Shown one piece after another: positions 1 to 6,662 of a stretch of 9,245 nucleotides of DNA. The translations under genes were made by a program, and so were the position numbers. Source of the stretch: Candidatus Pelagibacter sp. TMED153 (GTDB lineage: Bacteria; Pseudomonadota; Alphaproteobacteria; Pelagibacterales; Pelagibacteraceae). Under the pieces are notes generated by a model. That model worked only from the letters and a program-made list of their open reading frames with translations, made no database searches and was not told the origin of the DNA. Position 1 is the stretch's first letter, and every line of letters begins with the position of its first letter. The stretch covers positions 1 through 9,245 of the forward strand of contig NHHC02000023.1 of NCBI GenBank assembly GCA_002169935.2. Reading direction: 5' to 3'.

Positions 1-1011
1 ATAGATAACATTAAGCACATCGCTAGCGGTGACGAGAAAAATCTTTCAGCAGAGATTCATCAAGGCCTTCTTAATCTAGGTATAAGTGGGCTATTGATTC
101 CAGAAGAATTTGGTGGTCTCGGTCTAGATTTACTCTTTGCAGCTGTTGTTTCAGAAGCTTTAGGAGGTGGAGTGGGCCCTACTCCATTTATTGCACCCTA
201 TGTTATGGCGCCAACAGCTATTAGGCATGCAGGAAGTAAGTCTCAACAAGAAAATTATCTTTCTAAAATCGCCACAAATGAATATCATTTTGGAGTTGGT
301 TTTAGTGAATTAATAGGTAAAAGAAATGATGCTGGAATAACTTTTTCGGACAATGTATTGAATGGTAGAGCTATGTTTGTGCTCGATGCAAATGATGCAA
401 CGCATTTATTGCTTGCAGATGAAAAAGGTAAAATATTTGTTGTGGATGTCAAATCTGCAAACCTAGAAATAGTCCAACTAACCACAGTTGATAAAACCAG
501 ACAATATTCAGAAGTAATTTGTAAAAACTTAGAGGCAGAACTTCTAGAAAATTCTTCAGACTCAAAAGAACCAATCATCCAAGCAATTGATGCCGGTAGG
601 ATTATGCTTGCTGCAGATTCCCTTGGCGCATCACAAACCATGATAGACAAGGCGGTTGATTATGCTAAGGAGCGAAAACAATTTGGCAGAGCAATAGGAT
701 CATTCCAGGCTGTAAAGCATATGTGTGCAGAAATGGCTGCTGACTTGGAGCCCTGCTATGCATTAGTTTGGCACGCTGCGCATTGCCATGACCATTCTCC
801 TACTGAGGCTAGATTAATGGCTTGTCATGCAAAAGCACACGTCTCCGAAATGAGTAAAGGTATAGCGAAGAAAGCCACTGAAGTTCATGGTGGCATGGGT
901 TTTACAGACTTGATTGGCCTGCATTACTGGTTCAAACGAATTGGGTTAAATCGTCAAATTCTTGGAAGCCCAGAACTTGTTCGAGAAGAAGCATATAAAA
1001 CGCAGGTTTAA
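1..1011 (+). CDS. Acyl-CoA dehydrogenase family protein, 5' end missing
   Basis: A flavin-dependent enzyme of the acyl-CoA dehydrogenase family, expected to introduce an alpha-beta double bond into an acyl-CoA thioester in the cytoplasm. The frame is open from base 1, so the true start lies upstream; 336 residues are visible, ending in TAA. A TTG at 94 is in frame, but the preceding codons read as good family sequence, so it is not the start. Visible signatures are IPEEFGGLG near residues 33-41, the FAD/dimer segment KERKQFGRAIGSFQAVKH around 223-240, and EVHGGMGFT near 297-305. The usual C-terminal catalytic glutamate motif (EGTxE) is absent; that position reads ILGSPELVREE. This is seen in FadE-like members outside classical beta-oxidation, some of which work as two-subunit enzymes. 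The substrate cannot be told. The family call is firm, the role open. Its stop overlaps the stop of the convergent isomerase gene. Confidence 0.93.
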   Translation: MDNIKHIASGDEKNLSAEIHQGLLNLGISGLLIPEEFGGLGLDLLFAAVVSEALGGGVGPTPFIAPYVMAPTAIRHAGSKSQQENYLSKIATNEYHFGVGFSELIGKRNDAGITFSDNVLNGRAMFVLDANDATHLLLADEKGKIFVVDVKSANLEIVQLTTVDKTRQYSEVICKNLEAELLENSSDSKEPIIQAIDAGRIMLAADSLGASQTMIDKAVDYAKERKQFGRAIGSFQAVKHMCAEMAADLEPCYALVWHAAHCHDHSPTEARLMACHAKAHVSEMSKGIAKKATEVHGGMGFTDLIGLHYWFKRIGLNRQILGSPELVREEAYKTQV

Positions 1012-1619
1012 ATTAAATTTTTTGAAATTGCTTCTTCTAAAAGATGTAAGCGATCATTACCAAAAAACATTTTTTCTTTATAAAAAAAAGTCGGCGAACC
1101 AAAACCCCCTCGCTCAATTAGTTCATTAGTATTTTTGATCAATAGATCTTTAGCTTCTTGAGAAGCTATAAATTTTTTAAATTCTTTAGTATCTAAGTTT
1201 GAATTCTTAGCAATGTCGACTAATAAGTCTTCTTGGCTGATATCTTTACCTTCACTCCAATAAGCTTGAAATACGTTATCCGCAAACTTGGCTAATTGAT
1301 TTTCTTTGTTAGCAAATAAACAACCTCGCATTGCCTTGACAGAATTAACTGGAAATACTTCCGGAAAGCTAATGCTAATTCCTCTAACCTTTGCCCACAA
1401 ATGCAAGTCATTATTTGAGTAGCCGAGCTTTAAAGGATTAGGTTTTTTTCTAAACTCATATACATCTTGATTAACGGTATTAAAAACTCCTCCAACCAGT
1501 ACTGGCTTCCAGTCTATATTTAGCTTATGTCTTTGTGATAATGATACAATTTCGGCAAAAGCTAAATATGTCCAGGGACTTGAACAGTCAAAGTAAAATT
1601 CTATATAGTTAGCTTTCAT
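1008..1619 (-). CDS. 2-hydroxychromene-2-carboxylate isomerase / DsbA-family (kappa-GST-like) protein
   Basis: A 203-residue thioredoxin-fold protein of the DsbA/kappa-class glutathione transferase group that includes 2-hydroxychromene-2-carboxylate isomerase (NahD) of naphthalene degradation. The N-terminus reads EFYFDCSSPWTYLAF (residues 7-21); the Ser before Pro (S14) sits where these enzymes carry the glutathione-binding serine. Further family marks are LVGGVFN (41-47), FPVNSVKAMRG (89-99), AYWSEGKDIS (119-128), the cis-proline loop GFGSPTFF (172-179, P176) and FFGNDRLHLLEEA (185-197). Length matches the family. The ATG at 1617-1619 is chosen because family homology begins there; the frame stays open upstream to 1700, but that part overlaps the divergent protease gene and looks like noise. 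No Shine-Dalgarno is visible. With no aromatic-degradation genes nearby, it may be a general glutathione-dependent isomerase or transferase. The fold is sure, the substrate unknown. Confidence 0.9.
   Translation of the reverse strand: MKANYIEFYFDCSSPWTYLAFAEIVSLSQRHKLNIDWKPVLVGGVFNTVNQDVYEFRKKPNPLKLGYSNNDLHLWAKVRGISISFPEVFPVNSVKAMRGCLFANKENQLAKFADNVFQAYWSEGKDISQEDLLVDIAKNSNLDTKEFKKFIASQEAKDLLIKNTNELIERGGFGSPTFFYKEKMFFGNDRLHLLEEAISKNLI
1580..1609 (+). promoter_or_regulatory. Possible sigma70-type promoter for the prc block
   Basis: TTGAAC at 1580-1585 and TATAGT at 1604-1609 are 18 bp apart and match the -35 and -10 consensus at 4/6 and 5/6 positions. Transcription would start near 1616, about 30 nt before the TTG start of prc. 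The site lies inside the 5' end of the oppositely oriented isomerase gene, which is expected because the two starts are only 28 bp apart. In AT-rich DNA such matches arise easily by chance, so this is a weak call. Confidence 0.3.
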
Positions 1620-1647
1620 TATTAATAAATATTGTAAATTAATTATC

Positions 1648-3765
1648 TTGTTTAAACAGAAAAAAGCTTTGAGCTTAATAGCGATAGTATTGCTTAGCAT
1701 TAACGCTGGGGCAAAGATTAATATACCTGTATCAGATGAAAAACAAGAGCTGTGTCAGGAAATTTATAAAAAAATGACCAAAGAACATTTTTTTGATGAT
1801 AAGGACTTGAGCTCCATTAATTCTGAAATATTTGATGCATTAGTGGACCAGCTGGATTCACAGAAAATATATTTCACAAAAAGTGAAATGACCTCATTTA
1901 AAAGAAAATTTTCTCAATTTGACAATCCAACTAGCTATCAAAAAAAATACTCAAAATCCTCTCTTTGCTCTATAGACTTAAAGTCTGAGTTTGCATTTAT
2001 AAATTTATACTTTAACCGGTTAATTGAGGCAACTAACTATCAACTCAAAGAAATCAATAAAAAGAATTTTGATTTTACAAAAGAAGAAATCATCGACATT
2101 GATGATGGCCAAAAAAAATGGCAAAAGAGCAAATTTGAACTTAAGAAAGGATGGAGAAGACTAGCAAAAAATGATGTTTTAACATCCATGCTTGCTGATA
2201 AAGAATTAGATGAAGCAACGGAAACTATTGGGAAAAGATATAAAAATAGACTCCGCAGAATCTCTCAAAGAAATGAGGAAGATGTCTTTTCAATTTCTAT
2301 GAATAATTTGACATCTTATTTTGATCCACATTCTTCATACTTCTCTCCTAAATCAGCTGAGGATTTTGAAATGACAATGAGTCTAAAGCTTGAGGGAATT
2401 GGAGCTTTACTTACAACAAAGGATGATTACCCAACAATAGTAAGTGTTGTACCCGGAGGTCCTGCCGAAAAAACGGGAAAAATTGATCCAGATGACAAAA
2501 TAGTAAAGATATCTCAAGTTGAAGAATCAAATTTAACTCCTACTGATGTTGTGGGATGGAGAATAGATGAGGTAGTGCAATTAATTCGAGGTAAGGCTGG
2601 AACTAAAGTGGAGTTGGAGCTTATTCCAGGAAAAACAGAGGATTTTAGTGAAAGGAAATTTGTAACAATTACTCGTGAAGAAGTGAAACTAGAGGAACAA
2701 GCAGCAAAATACTGGATAATTGAAATCCAAAGAGATTTGCAAACAATAAAGGTTGGCATAATAGATTTACCTGCCTTTTATATAGATTTCAAGGCATGGC
2801 GAAATAGAGATCCTGATTATAGAAGCAGCTCAAAAGATGTTGAAACCATACTAAGAAATTTTTCTGATCAAAGGGTTGATGCTGTCTTAATTGATCTAAG
2901 AGGTAATTCGGGTGGCTCCCTGTTTGAGGCAAATAAATTAACTGGACTGTTTATATCCTCTGGAGCAATATTGCAAGTAAAAGAAAGTAATGGCAGCGTA
3001 AGACCCTGGGGAGATGCTAGAGCTAAGCAAATTTGGAAAAAGCCTATGGCAGTTATGGTTGATAGATACTCTGCTTCTGCATCTGAAATTTTTGCAGGTG
3101 CCATTCAAGATTACCAAAGAGGGATAATAATTGGGCAAAAAACATTCGGCAAAGGAACTGTCCAAAAATTAGATAATTTAAGCTCAGGACAAATCAAAAT
3201 TACTGAGTCGAAATTCTATAGAATTACTGGGGCTGGTATGCAAAACAAAGGTATTCATCCCGATATTACATTACCAAGCACGTGGGATATTGAAGAAATT
3301 GGTGAAAGTTCATACGAAACAGCTCTTCCATGGGATGAAATTAAACCAGTACGTTTCAAGAAATTTTCTATGGAGTCATCTTTGATCTCCCAATTAAATG
3401 ATGAGCATTTAAAAAGAGTTGATCAGAATCCTAACTTACAATATATCCTTGATATAAGGGAAAGATATGAGATCCAAAAAAATAAGGAAATGATCTCTTT
3501 AAACTTAACCAATAGAAGAATCGAAAAAGAAGAAAGGCAGTCATGGGCTTTAGACATAGAAAACAAGAGACGCGCATCTCTTAATTTAGAAACTTTTAGT
3601 TCGTTCAAGGCCATGGAGGATTTCAATGACGCTAAGGAAGCTGAAGATAATGAAAGGGATTCTGAAATAGATGTTGATAATGACTATCTTTTAAACGAAG
3701 GCATGCAAATACTATCAGACTATACAATATTTAATCAAAAAATTTACCTATCTAAAGCGGCATAA
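1648..3765 (+). CDS. prc: Tail-specific (C-terminal processing) periplasmic protease Prc
   Basis: A serine protease of family S41A that degrades or trims envelope proteins from their C-termini in the periplasm; in E. coli it processes FtsI and, with NlpI, degrades the hydrolase MepS. It has 705 residues against 682 in E. coli. A signal peptide is visible: basic MFKQKK, hydrophobic core at about 8-19, likely cleavage after residues 20-22 (NAGA). Then come an N-terminal helical domain (to about 240), a PDZ domain (about 245-345, with the GIGALL and SVVPGGPAEK stretches), the peptidase core (about 365-545) and a lysine- and glutamate-rich C-terminal domain. The catalytic set is intact: S477 in SASASEIFAG, D488 in QDYQ and K502 in FGKGTVQ, with the same +11 and +25 spacing as E. 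coli Prc. The start is TTG at 1648: no in-frame ATG occurs between the upstream stop (1606-1608) and Met43, and using Met43 would remove the signal peptide. xthA follows 3 nt after the stop. Confidence 0.96.
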   Translation: MFKQKKALSLIAIVLLSINAGAKINIPVSDEKQELCQEIYKKMTKEHFFDDKDLSSINSEIFDALVDQLDSQKIYFTKSEMTSFKRKFSQFDNPTSYQKKYSKSSLCSIDLKSEFAFINLYFNRLIEATNYQLKEINKKNFDFTKEEIIDIDDGQKKWQKSKFELKKGWRRLAKNDVLTSMLADKELDEATETIGKRYKNRLRRISQRNEEDVFSISMNNLTSYFDPHSSYFSPKSAEDFEMTMSLKLEGIGALLTTKDDYPTIVSVVPGGPAEKTGKIDPDDKIVKISQVEESNLTPTDVVGWRIDEVVQLIRGKAGTKVELELIPGKTEDFSERKFVTITREEVKLEEQAAKYWIIEIQRDLQTIKVGIIDLPAFYIDFKAWRNRDPDYRSSSKDVETILRNFSDQRVDAVLIDLRGNSGGSLFEANKLTGLFISSGAILQVKESNGSVRPWGDARAKQIWKKPMAVMVDRYSASASEIFAGAIQDYQRGIIIGQKTFGKGTVQKLDNLSSGQIKITESKFYRITGAGMQNKGIHPDITLPSTWDIEEIGESSYETALPWDEIKPVRFKKFSMESSLISQLNDEHLKRVDQNPNLQYILDIRERYEIQKNKEMISLNLTNRRIEKEERQSWALDIENKRRASLNLETFSSFKAMEDFNDAKEAEDNERDSEIDVDNDYLLNEGMQILSDYTIFNQKIYLSKAA

Positions 3766-3768
3766 AAT

Positions 3769-4578
3769 ATGAAAATTGTATCCTTTAACATCAACAGCAT
3801 ACGGGCTCGCCCCCACCAACTCATTCATCTGAGAGATACCATCGATCCTGATGTAATTGGATTACAGGAAACCAAAGTAAATGATCCTGAGTTTCCAATT
3901 GATGAAATTAAAAAAATTGGGTACCACCCTGAGTTTTGGGGGCAAAAAGGCCACTATGGAGTAGCAATTCTAAGTAAGCAGAAACCTGAAAATGTGCAAA
4001 AAGGTTTTGCAAGCGATTCAGAAAATGATCAAAAAAGATTTATTCAGGCCACATTTAAATGGAAGAGAAAGAAAATTACCATTATGAATGGATACTTTCC
4101 TCAAGGTGAAAATAGATCGCATGAAACAAAATTTCCAAAAAAAATAAAATTTTATGATGATTTAAAAAAACATATAAAAAAACTTAAAAAAATTGAAGAA
4201 AATTTAATTATAATGGGAGATTTTAACGTCGCTCCATCAGATTTAGATATTGGCATAGGTGATCAGAATGTCAAAAGGTGGCTGCGTGATGGAAAAACAG
4301 CATTCTTGCCAGAAGAAATTAATATGTGGAATAGCATTAAGAATCTTGGCTTTATTGATTCATGGAGAGAACAAAATCCTGAAGAGGGATCTATTTATTC
4401 CTGGTTTGATTACCGCTCAAGGATGTTTGATGATAATCCCAAAAGGGGCTTAAGAATAGATCATATCTTGATTTCAAATAATCTCTCCGATGAAATACAA
4501 AACACAGGCATAGATTATGAAGCAAGAAGCATGGAAAAACCTTCAGATCATTGCCCTATTTGGGTAAGTCTCAAATAG
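3769..4578 (+). CDS. xthA: Exodeoxyribonuclease III (AP endonuclease)
   Basis: Exonuclease III of the endonuclease/exonuclease/phosphatase fold. It cuts DNA at abasic sites and removes 3' blocking groups in base-excision repair, and degrades duplex DNA 3' to 5'. The length of 269 residues nearly equals the 268 of E. coli, and the active-site residues fall at matching positions: N7 in FNINSIRAR, E34 in LQETKV, Y109 in NGYFPQG, D151 and N153 in GDFNVAP, D231 in RIDHIL and H261 in SDHCPIW. The metal ligands, the substrate-binding residues and the general-base histidine are all present, so the enzyme should be active. It starts 3 nt after the prc stop and ends 5 nt before the methyltransferase start, so it is probably read from the prc transcript. 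No Shine-Dalgarno is evident. Four runs of 7-8 A lie in its lysine-rich middle, around residues 123-142. Confidence 0.97.
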   Translation: MKIVSFNINSIRARPHQLIHLRDTIDPDVIGLQETKVNDPEFPIDEIKKIGYHPEFWGQKGHYGVAILSKQKPENVQKGFASDSENDQKRFIQATFKWKRKKITIMNGYFPQGENRSHETKFPKKIKFYDDLKKHIKKLKKIEENLIIMGDFNVAPSDLDIGIGDQNVKRWLRDGKTAFLPEEINMWNSIKNLGFIDSWREQNPEEGSIYSWFDYRSRMFDDNPKRGLRIDHILISNNLSDEIQNTGIDYEARSMEKPSDHCPIWVSLK

Positions 4579-4583
4579 AAAAT

Positions 4584-5525
4584 ATGGATTTTGAAAATTT
4601 TATCTCACCCTCAACAGGGCATAAATTTGTATTAAAAAATAATATTCTTGAATCTAAGGTAGGAGAAAAAATACAAATATTAAATAAAATTCCTAGATTT
4701 GCACCAGAGGATAACTATACCTCAGCATTTGGACGTCAGTGGAAGATTTATAGTGAAGTTCAATTGGACTCTAAAAATAAGACAACACTCTCCGAAGATA
4801 GAATTAGCATTGCATTAGGCAAATCATTAAATTCAATAGAAGGGCTTAAAATAATTGAAGCTGGATCAGGTGCAGGTCGTTTTACTGAAATACTTTTAAA
4901 ATATGGTGCAAAAGTCTATTCATTTGATTTAAGTGAGGCTGTTGATGCAAATTTAAATAATAATTCAGGTCACCCAAATCTAACTATATTTCAAGCTGAC
5001 ATCGAAAAAATTCCCTTTGAGGATAATTTTTTTGACATTTCTTTGTGTCTTGGAGTTATGCAACATACTCCAAATACTTTAAAAAGTCTTACTGAATTGT
5101 CAAGGGTAACCAAAAATAATGGGATGATCTTATTTGATCACTATCAAAAGCATCCGGGACAGTATCTTTCTCTTTACCTAGTTTTTTGGTTTATTATTAA
5201 AAACTTGCCTACCTCAATCCAGCATAAAGTTACAGCCTCATTAACCAAAATCTTTTTCCCTATTCATTGGTTTTTTAGAGAATATGCATTGATACAATTT
5301 CTTTTGAGAAGAATAAGCCCCATAAGCTTTTATTATGGATTGTTTGATTTAACTAAAAAACAGCACTATGAATTCTCTCTTCTTGACACCCATGACAAGA
5401 ATACAGATCACTTCAAAAGAATGGTTACTGAAAAACAATTATATAAAATAATTAATAAATTTAATTTTAAATCTTTCAAGATCTTCAAGGGTGGTACTGG
5501 CCTTCAGTGCATAATAATTAAATAA
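4584..5525 (+). CDS. Class I SAM-dependent methyltransferase, polysaccharide-cluster type
   Basis: A 313-residue protein with a Rossmann-type SAM-binding domain. Motif I is EAGSGAGRF (92-100); the acidic residue ending strand 2 is D115 in SFDLS; D139 in QADIEKIPF marks the adenine-contact strand; CLGVMQH (155-161) is the next strand. The N-terminus (about 5-55, ending IPRF then AFGRQW) has the layout of the Trm112-like zinc ribbon plus the FGxQW linker that precedes many glycan-cluster methyltransferases, but the ribbon cysteines are missing. Residues about 193-208 and 223-241 are rich in aromatic and aliphatic residues and may touch the membrane or a lipid substrate. ATG 4584 is preferred: the upstream TTG at 4551 would overlap xthA and adds nothing family-like. 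It is third in the prc-xthA block. The substrate is unknown; a sugar, lipid-linked sugar or quinone-like lipid is possible. The methyltransferase assignment is firm. Confidence 0.88.
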   Translation: MDFENFISPSTGHKFVLKNNILESKVGEKIQILNKIPRFAPEDNYTSAFGRQWKIYSEVQLDSKNKTTLSEDRISIALGKSLNSIEGLKIIEAGSGAGRFTEILLKYGAKVYSFDLSEAVDANLNNNSGHPNLTIFQADIEKIPFEDNFFDISLCLGVMQHTPNTLKSLTELSRVTKNNGMILFDHYQKHPGQYLSLYLVFWFIIKNLPTSIQHKVTASLTKIFFPIHWFFREYALIQFLLRRISPISFYYGLFDLTKKQHYEFSLLDTHDKNTDHFKRMVTEKQLYKIINKFNFKSFKIFKGGTGLQCIIIK

Positions 5526-5527
5526 AA

Positions 5528-5977
5528 TTAATTTCGCTTTGATGCAAAAAAACTTCTTAATAACTTAGCGCTTTCCTGTCGGAGAATTCCATACTCATAA
5601 TGAACTCGATGATTAAGAAAGTTCTTATCTAGAAAATTATCTACAGAAATTATTGACCCTGTTTTTGGTTCAGGAGCAGCAAAATACAAATTTTGTATTC
5701 TGGCATCCACAATAGCTTTTGCACACATATGACAAGGCTCAAGGGTGACATAAATATCGCATTCATTGAGCCTATAATTATTAATGGACTTACTTGCATT
5801 ATTGATTGCAATGATCTCAGCATGAGAAGAGACTGAATTTTTTCTTATAACTTGATTAAACCCTCTCCCAATAACCATTCCACTTTTAACTACAATTGCA
5901 CCAACAGGAACCTCATTTTCTTTATATGCAGTTTCAGCTAATTCTATTGCTATAGCCATGAATTGTTCTGGATACAT
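5528..5977 (-). CDS. tadA: tRNA-specific adenosine deaminase TadA
   Basis: A zinc-dependent deaminase that converts adenosine 34 of tRNA-Arg(ACG) to inosine so that one tRNA can read several arginine codons; essential in most bacteria. The 149 residues contain the full deaminase signature: H52-A-E54 (zinc ligand and proton-shuttling glutamate) and TLEPCHMC with C82 and C85 as the other ligands. EVPVGAIVV (22-30) and the following GRGFNQ, with N41, match TadA rather than guanine or cytidine deaminases, as does AKAIVDARI after the PCxxC motif. The ATG at 5975-5977 gives a normal N-terminus; Met7 is a possible alternative. It is the last gene of the leftward ABC-nitroreductase-tadA run, 31 bp after the nitroreductase, with a weak GAG about 9 nt before the start. 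Its stop lies 2 bp from the convergent methyltransferase stop. It is not next to its frequent gammaproteobacterial neighbours purL or mltF. Confidence 0.95.
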   Translation of the reverse strand: MYPEQFMAIAIELAETAYKENEVPVGAIVVKSGMVIGRGFNQVIRKNSVSSHAEIIAINNASKSINNYRLNECDIYVTLEPCHMCAKAIVDARIQNLYFAAPEPKTGSIISVDNFLDKNFLNHRVHYEYGILRQESAKLLRSFFASKRN

Positions 5978-5986
5978 GTAATTATG

Positions 5987-5999
5987 CTCAAGTATTGAG
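5987..5999. repeat. Short inverted repeat between nitroreductase and tadA genes
   Basis: CTCAA, a 3-nt loop GTA, then TTGAG: a perfect 5-bp stem inside the 31-bp spacer just before tadA. On the tadA transcript the right arm contains the only GAG near the start codon, so the hairpin could mask or position ribosome entry. It is too short and too AT-rich to be a terminator. It may be chance. Confidence 0.25.
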
Positions 6000-6008
6000 T
6001 TATCTTAT

Positions 6009-6662
6009 TTAAAGAAATTTTGCCCACTCTTCAAGCGGCCTTCTTTTTGATTTAAGCGAATTGATTGGAGCTGAAGTATCTTCGTAGCCAATGCTCATTC
6101 CACAAAATAAGATGTCATTTGAATCTGCTTGAACAAACTCTGAAACACTATCATGCTTCATAGACCAAGCTTCTTGAGCACAAGTATCTAAACCTTCTTC
6201 TTTAGCAAGCAACATAAATGTTTGTAAAAACATTCCCAAATCGGACCATTGAGGTGGCCCCATATCTCGATCGATGAAGCAAAAAAAAGCACATGGTGCT
6301 CCAAAAAAAATAAAATTTTGCATTACTTGAGAAAAACGAGCCTCTTTATCCTCTCTTGGAATTCCTAATAATTCATACATTTGTTCTCCTAATTCGTAAC
6401 GAGAAGTTCTATATGGTTCTTTTAATTTTGATGGATAAATCTCATAAGCTGGCTCCTCAGGTTTAGACCATTTACTTTGAAATTCTAAAAAGTCTGACAT
6501 TGATTTATTATTAATAACAAATATTTTCCAAGGTTGAAGATTGCCCCCAGAAGCAGCACGAGAAGCTTTGCATAATAATTCAGATATTAGTTTATTGGAG
6601 ACAGGTTTTTCTAAAAACTTTCTAACAGATTTCCTGGATTTAACTGCTTCAGAAACATTCAT
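6009..6662 (-). CDS. Nitroreductase family FMN-dependent oxidoreductase
   Basis: A 217-residue flavoprotein of the nitroreductase superfamily, which uses NAD(P)H to reduce nitroaromatics, quinones, enones or other acceptors in the cytoplasm, normally as a homodimer with FMN at the interface. The FMN-phosphate site is SRKSVRKF (9-16), followed by the ASGGNLQPWKIFVI segment (37-50) typical of the nitroreductases with an SGGNxQPW motif. The C-terminal half carries the PQWSDLGMFLQTFMLLAKEEGLDTC stretch and the closing GMSIGYED segment before a conserved-looking RRPLEEWA tail. Length is normal. Its ATG overlaps the TGA of the upstream ABC gene (ATGA), so it is probably translated by coupling, and no Shine-Dalgarno is present. 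The physiological substrate cannot be inferred. A tailoring step on the molecule moved by the ABC exporter is possible, but only co-transcription suggests it. Confidence 0.92.
   Translation of the reverse strand: MNVSEAVKSRKSVRKFLEKPVSNKLISELLCKASRAASGGNLQPWKIFVINNKSMSDFLEFQSKWSKPEEPAYEIYPSKLKEPYRTSRYELGEQMYELLGIPREDKEARFSQVMQNFIFFGAPCAFFCFIDRDMGPPQWSDLGMFLQTFMLLAKEEGLDTCAQEAWSMKHDSVSEFVQADSNDILFCGMSIGYEDTSAPINSLKSKRRPLEEWAKFL

Noticed and set aside
285..650. 121-codon minus-strand frame inside the acyl-CoA dehydrogenase gene
   Set aside because: Antisense to a well-supported coding frame and with no recognisable domain; a shadow.
1631..1636. TACAAT on the minus strand as a -10 for the isomerase gene
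   Set aside because: A 5/6 match lies 11 nt before the ATG, but no -35 is visible at 16-18 bp and the spacer is so AT-rich that the match carries little weight.
1620..1700. Longer N-terminus for the isomerase-like protein, from an upstream ATG
   Set aside because: It would overlap the start and signal peptide of prc on the other strand, and family homology begins exactly at the ATG at 1617-1619.
2514..3165. Several minus-strand open frames of 75-81 codons inside prc
   Set aside because: They lie wholly within a gene with intact catalytic and PDZ motifs, show no family features and are expected shadows.
4551..4583. TTG at 4551 as the methyltransferase start, overlapping xthA
   Set aside because: The extra 11 residues are the xthA 3' end in another frame; ATG 4584, five bases after the xthA stop, fits the local spacing pattern.
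5516..5533. AATTAA / TTAATT inverted repeat across the convergent methyltransferase and tadA stops, as a bidirectional terminator
   Set aside because: The stem is six A/T pairs only, with no GC core and no proper U-run; too unstable to call a terminator in such AT-rich DNA.
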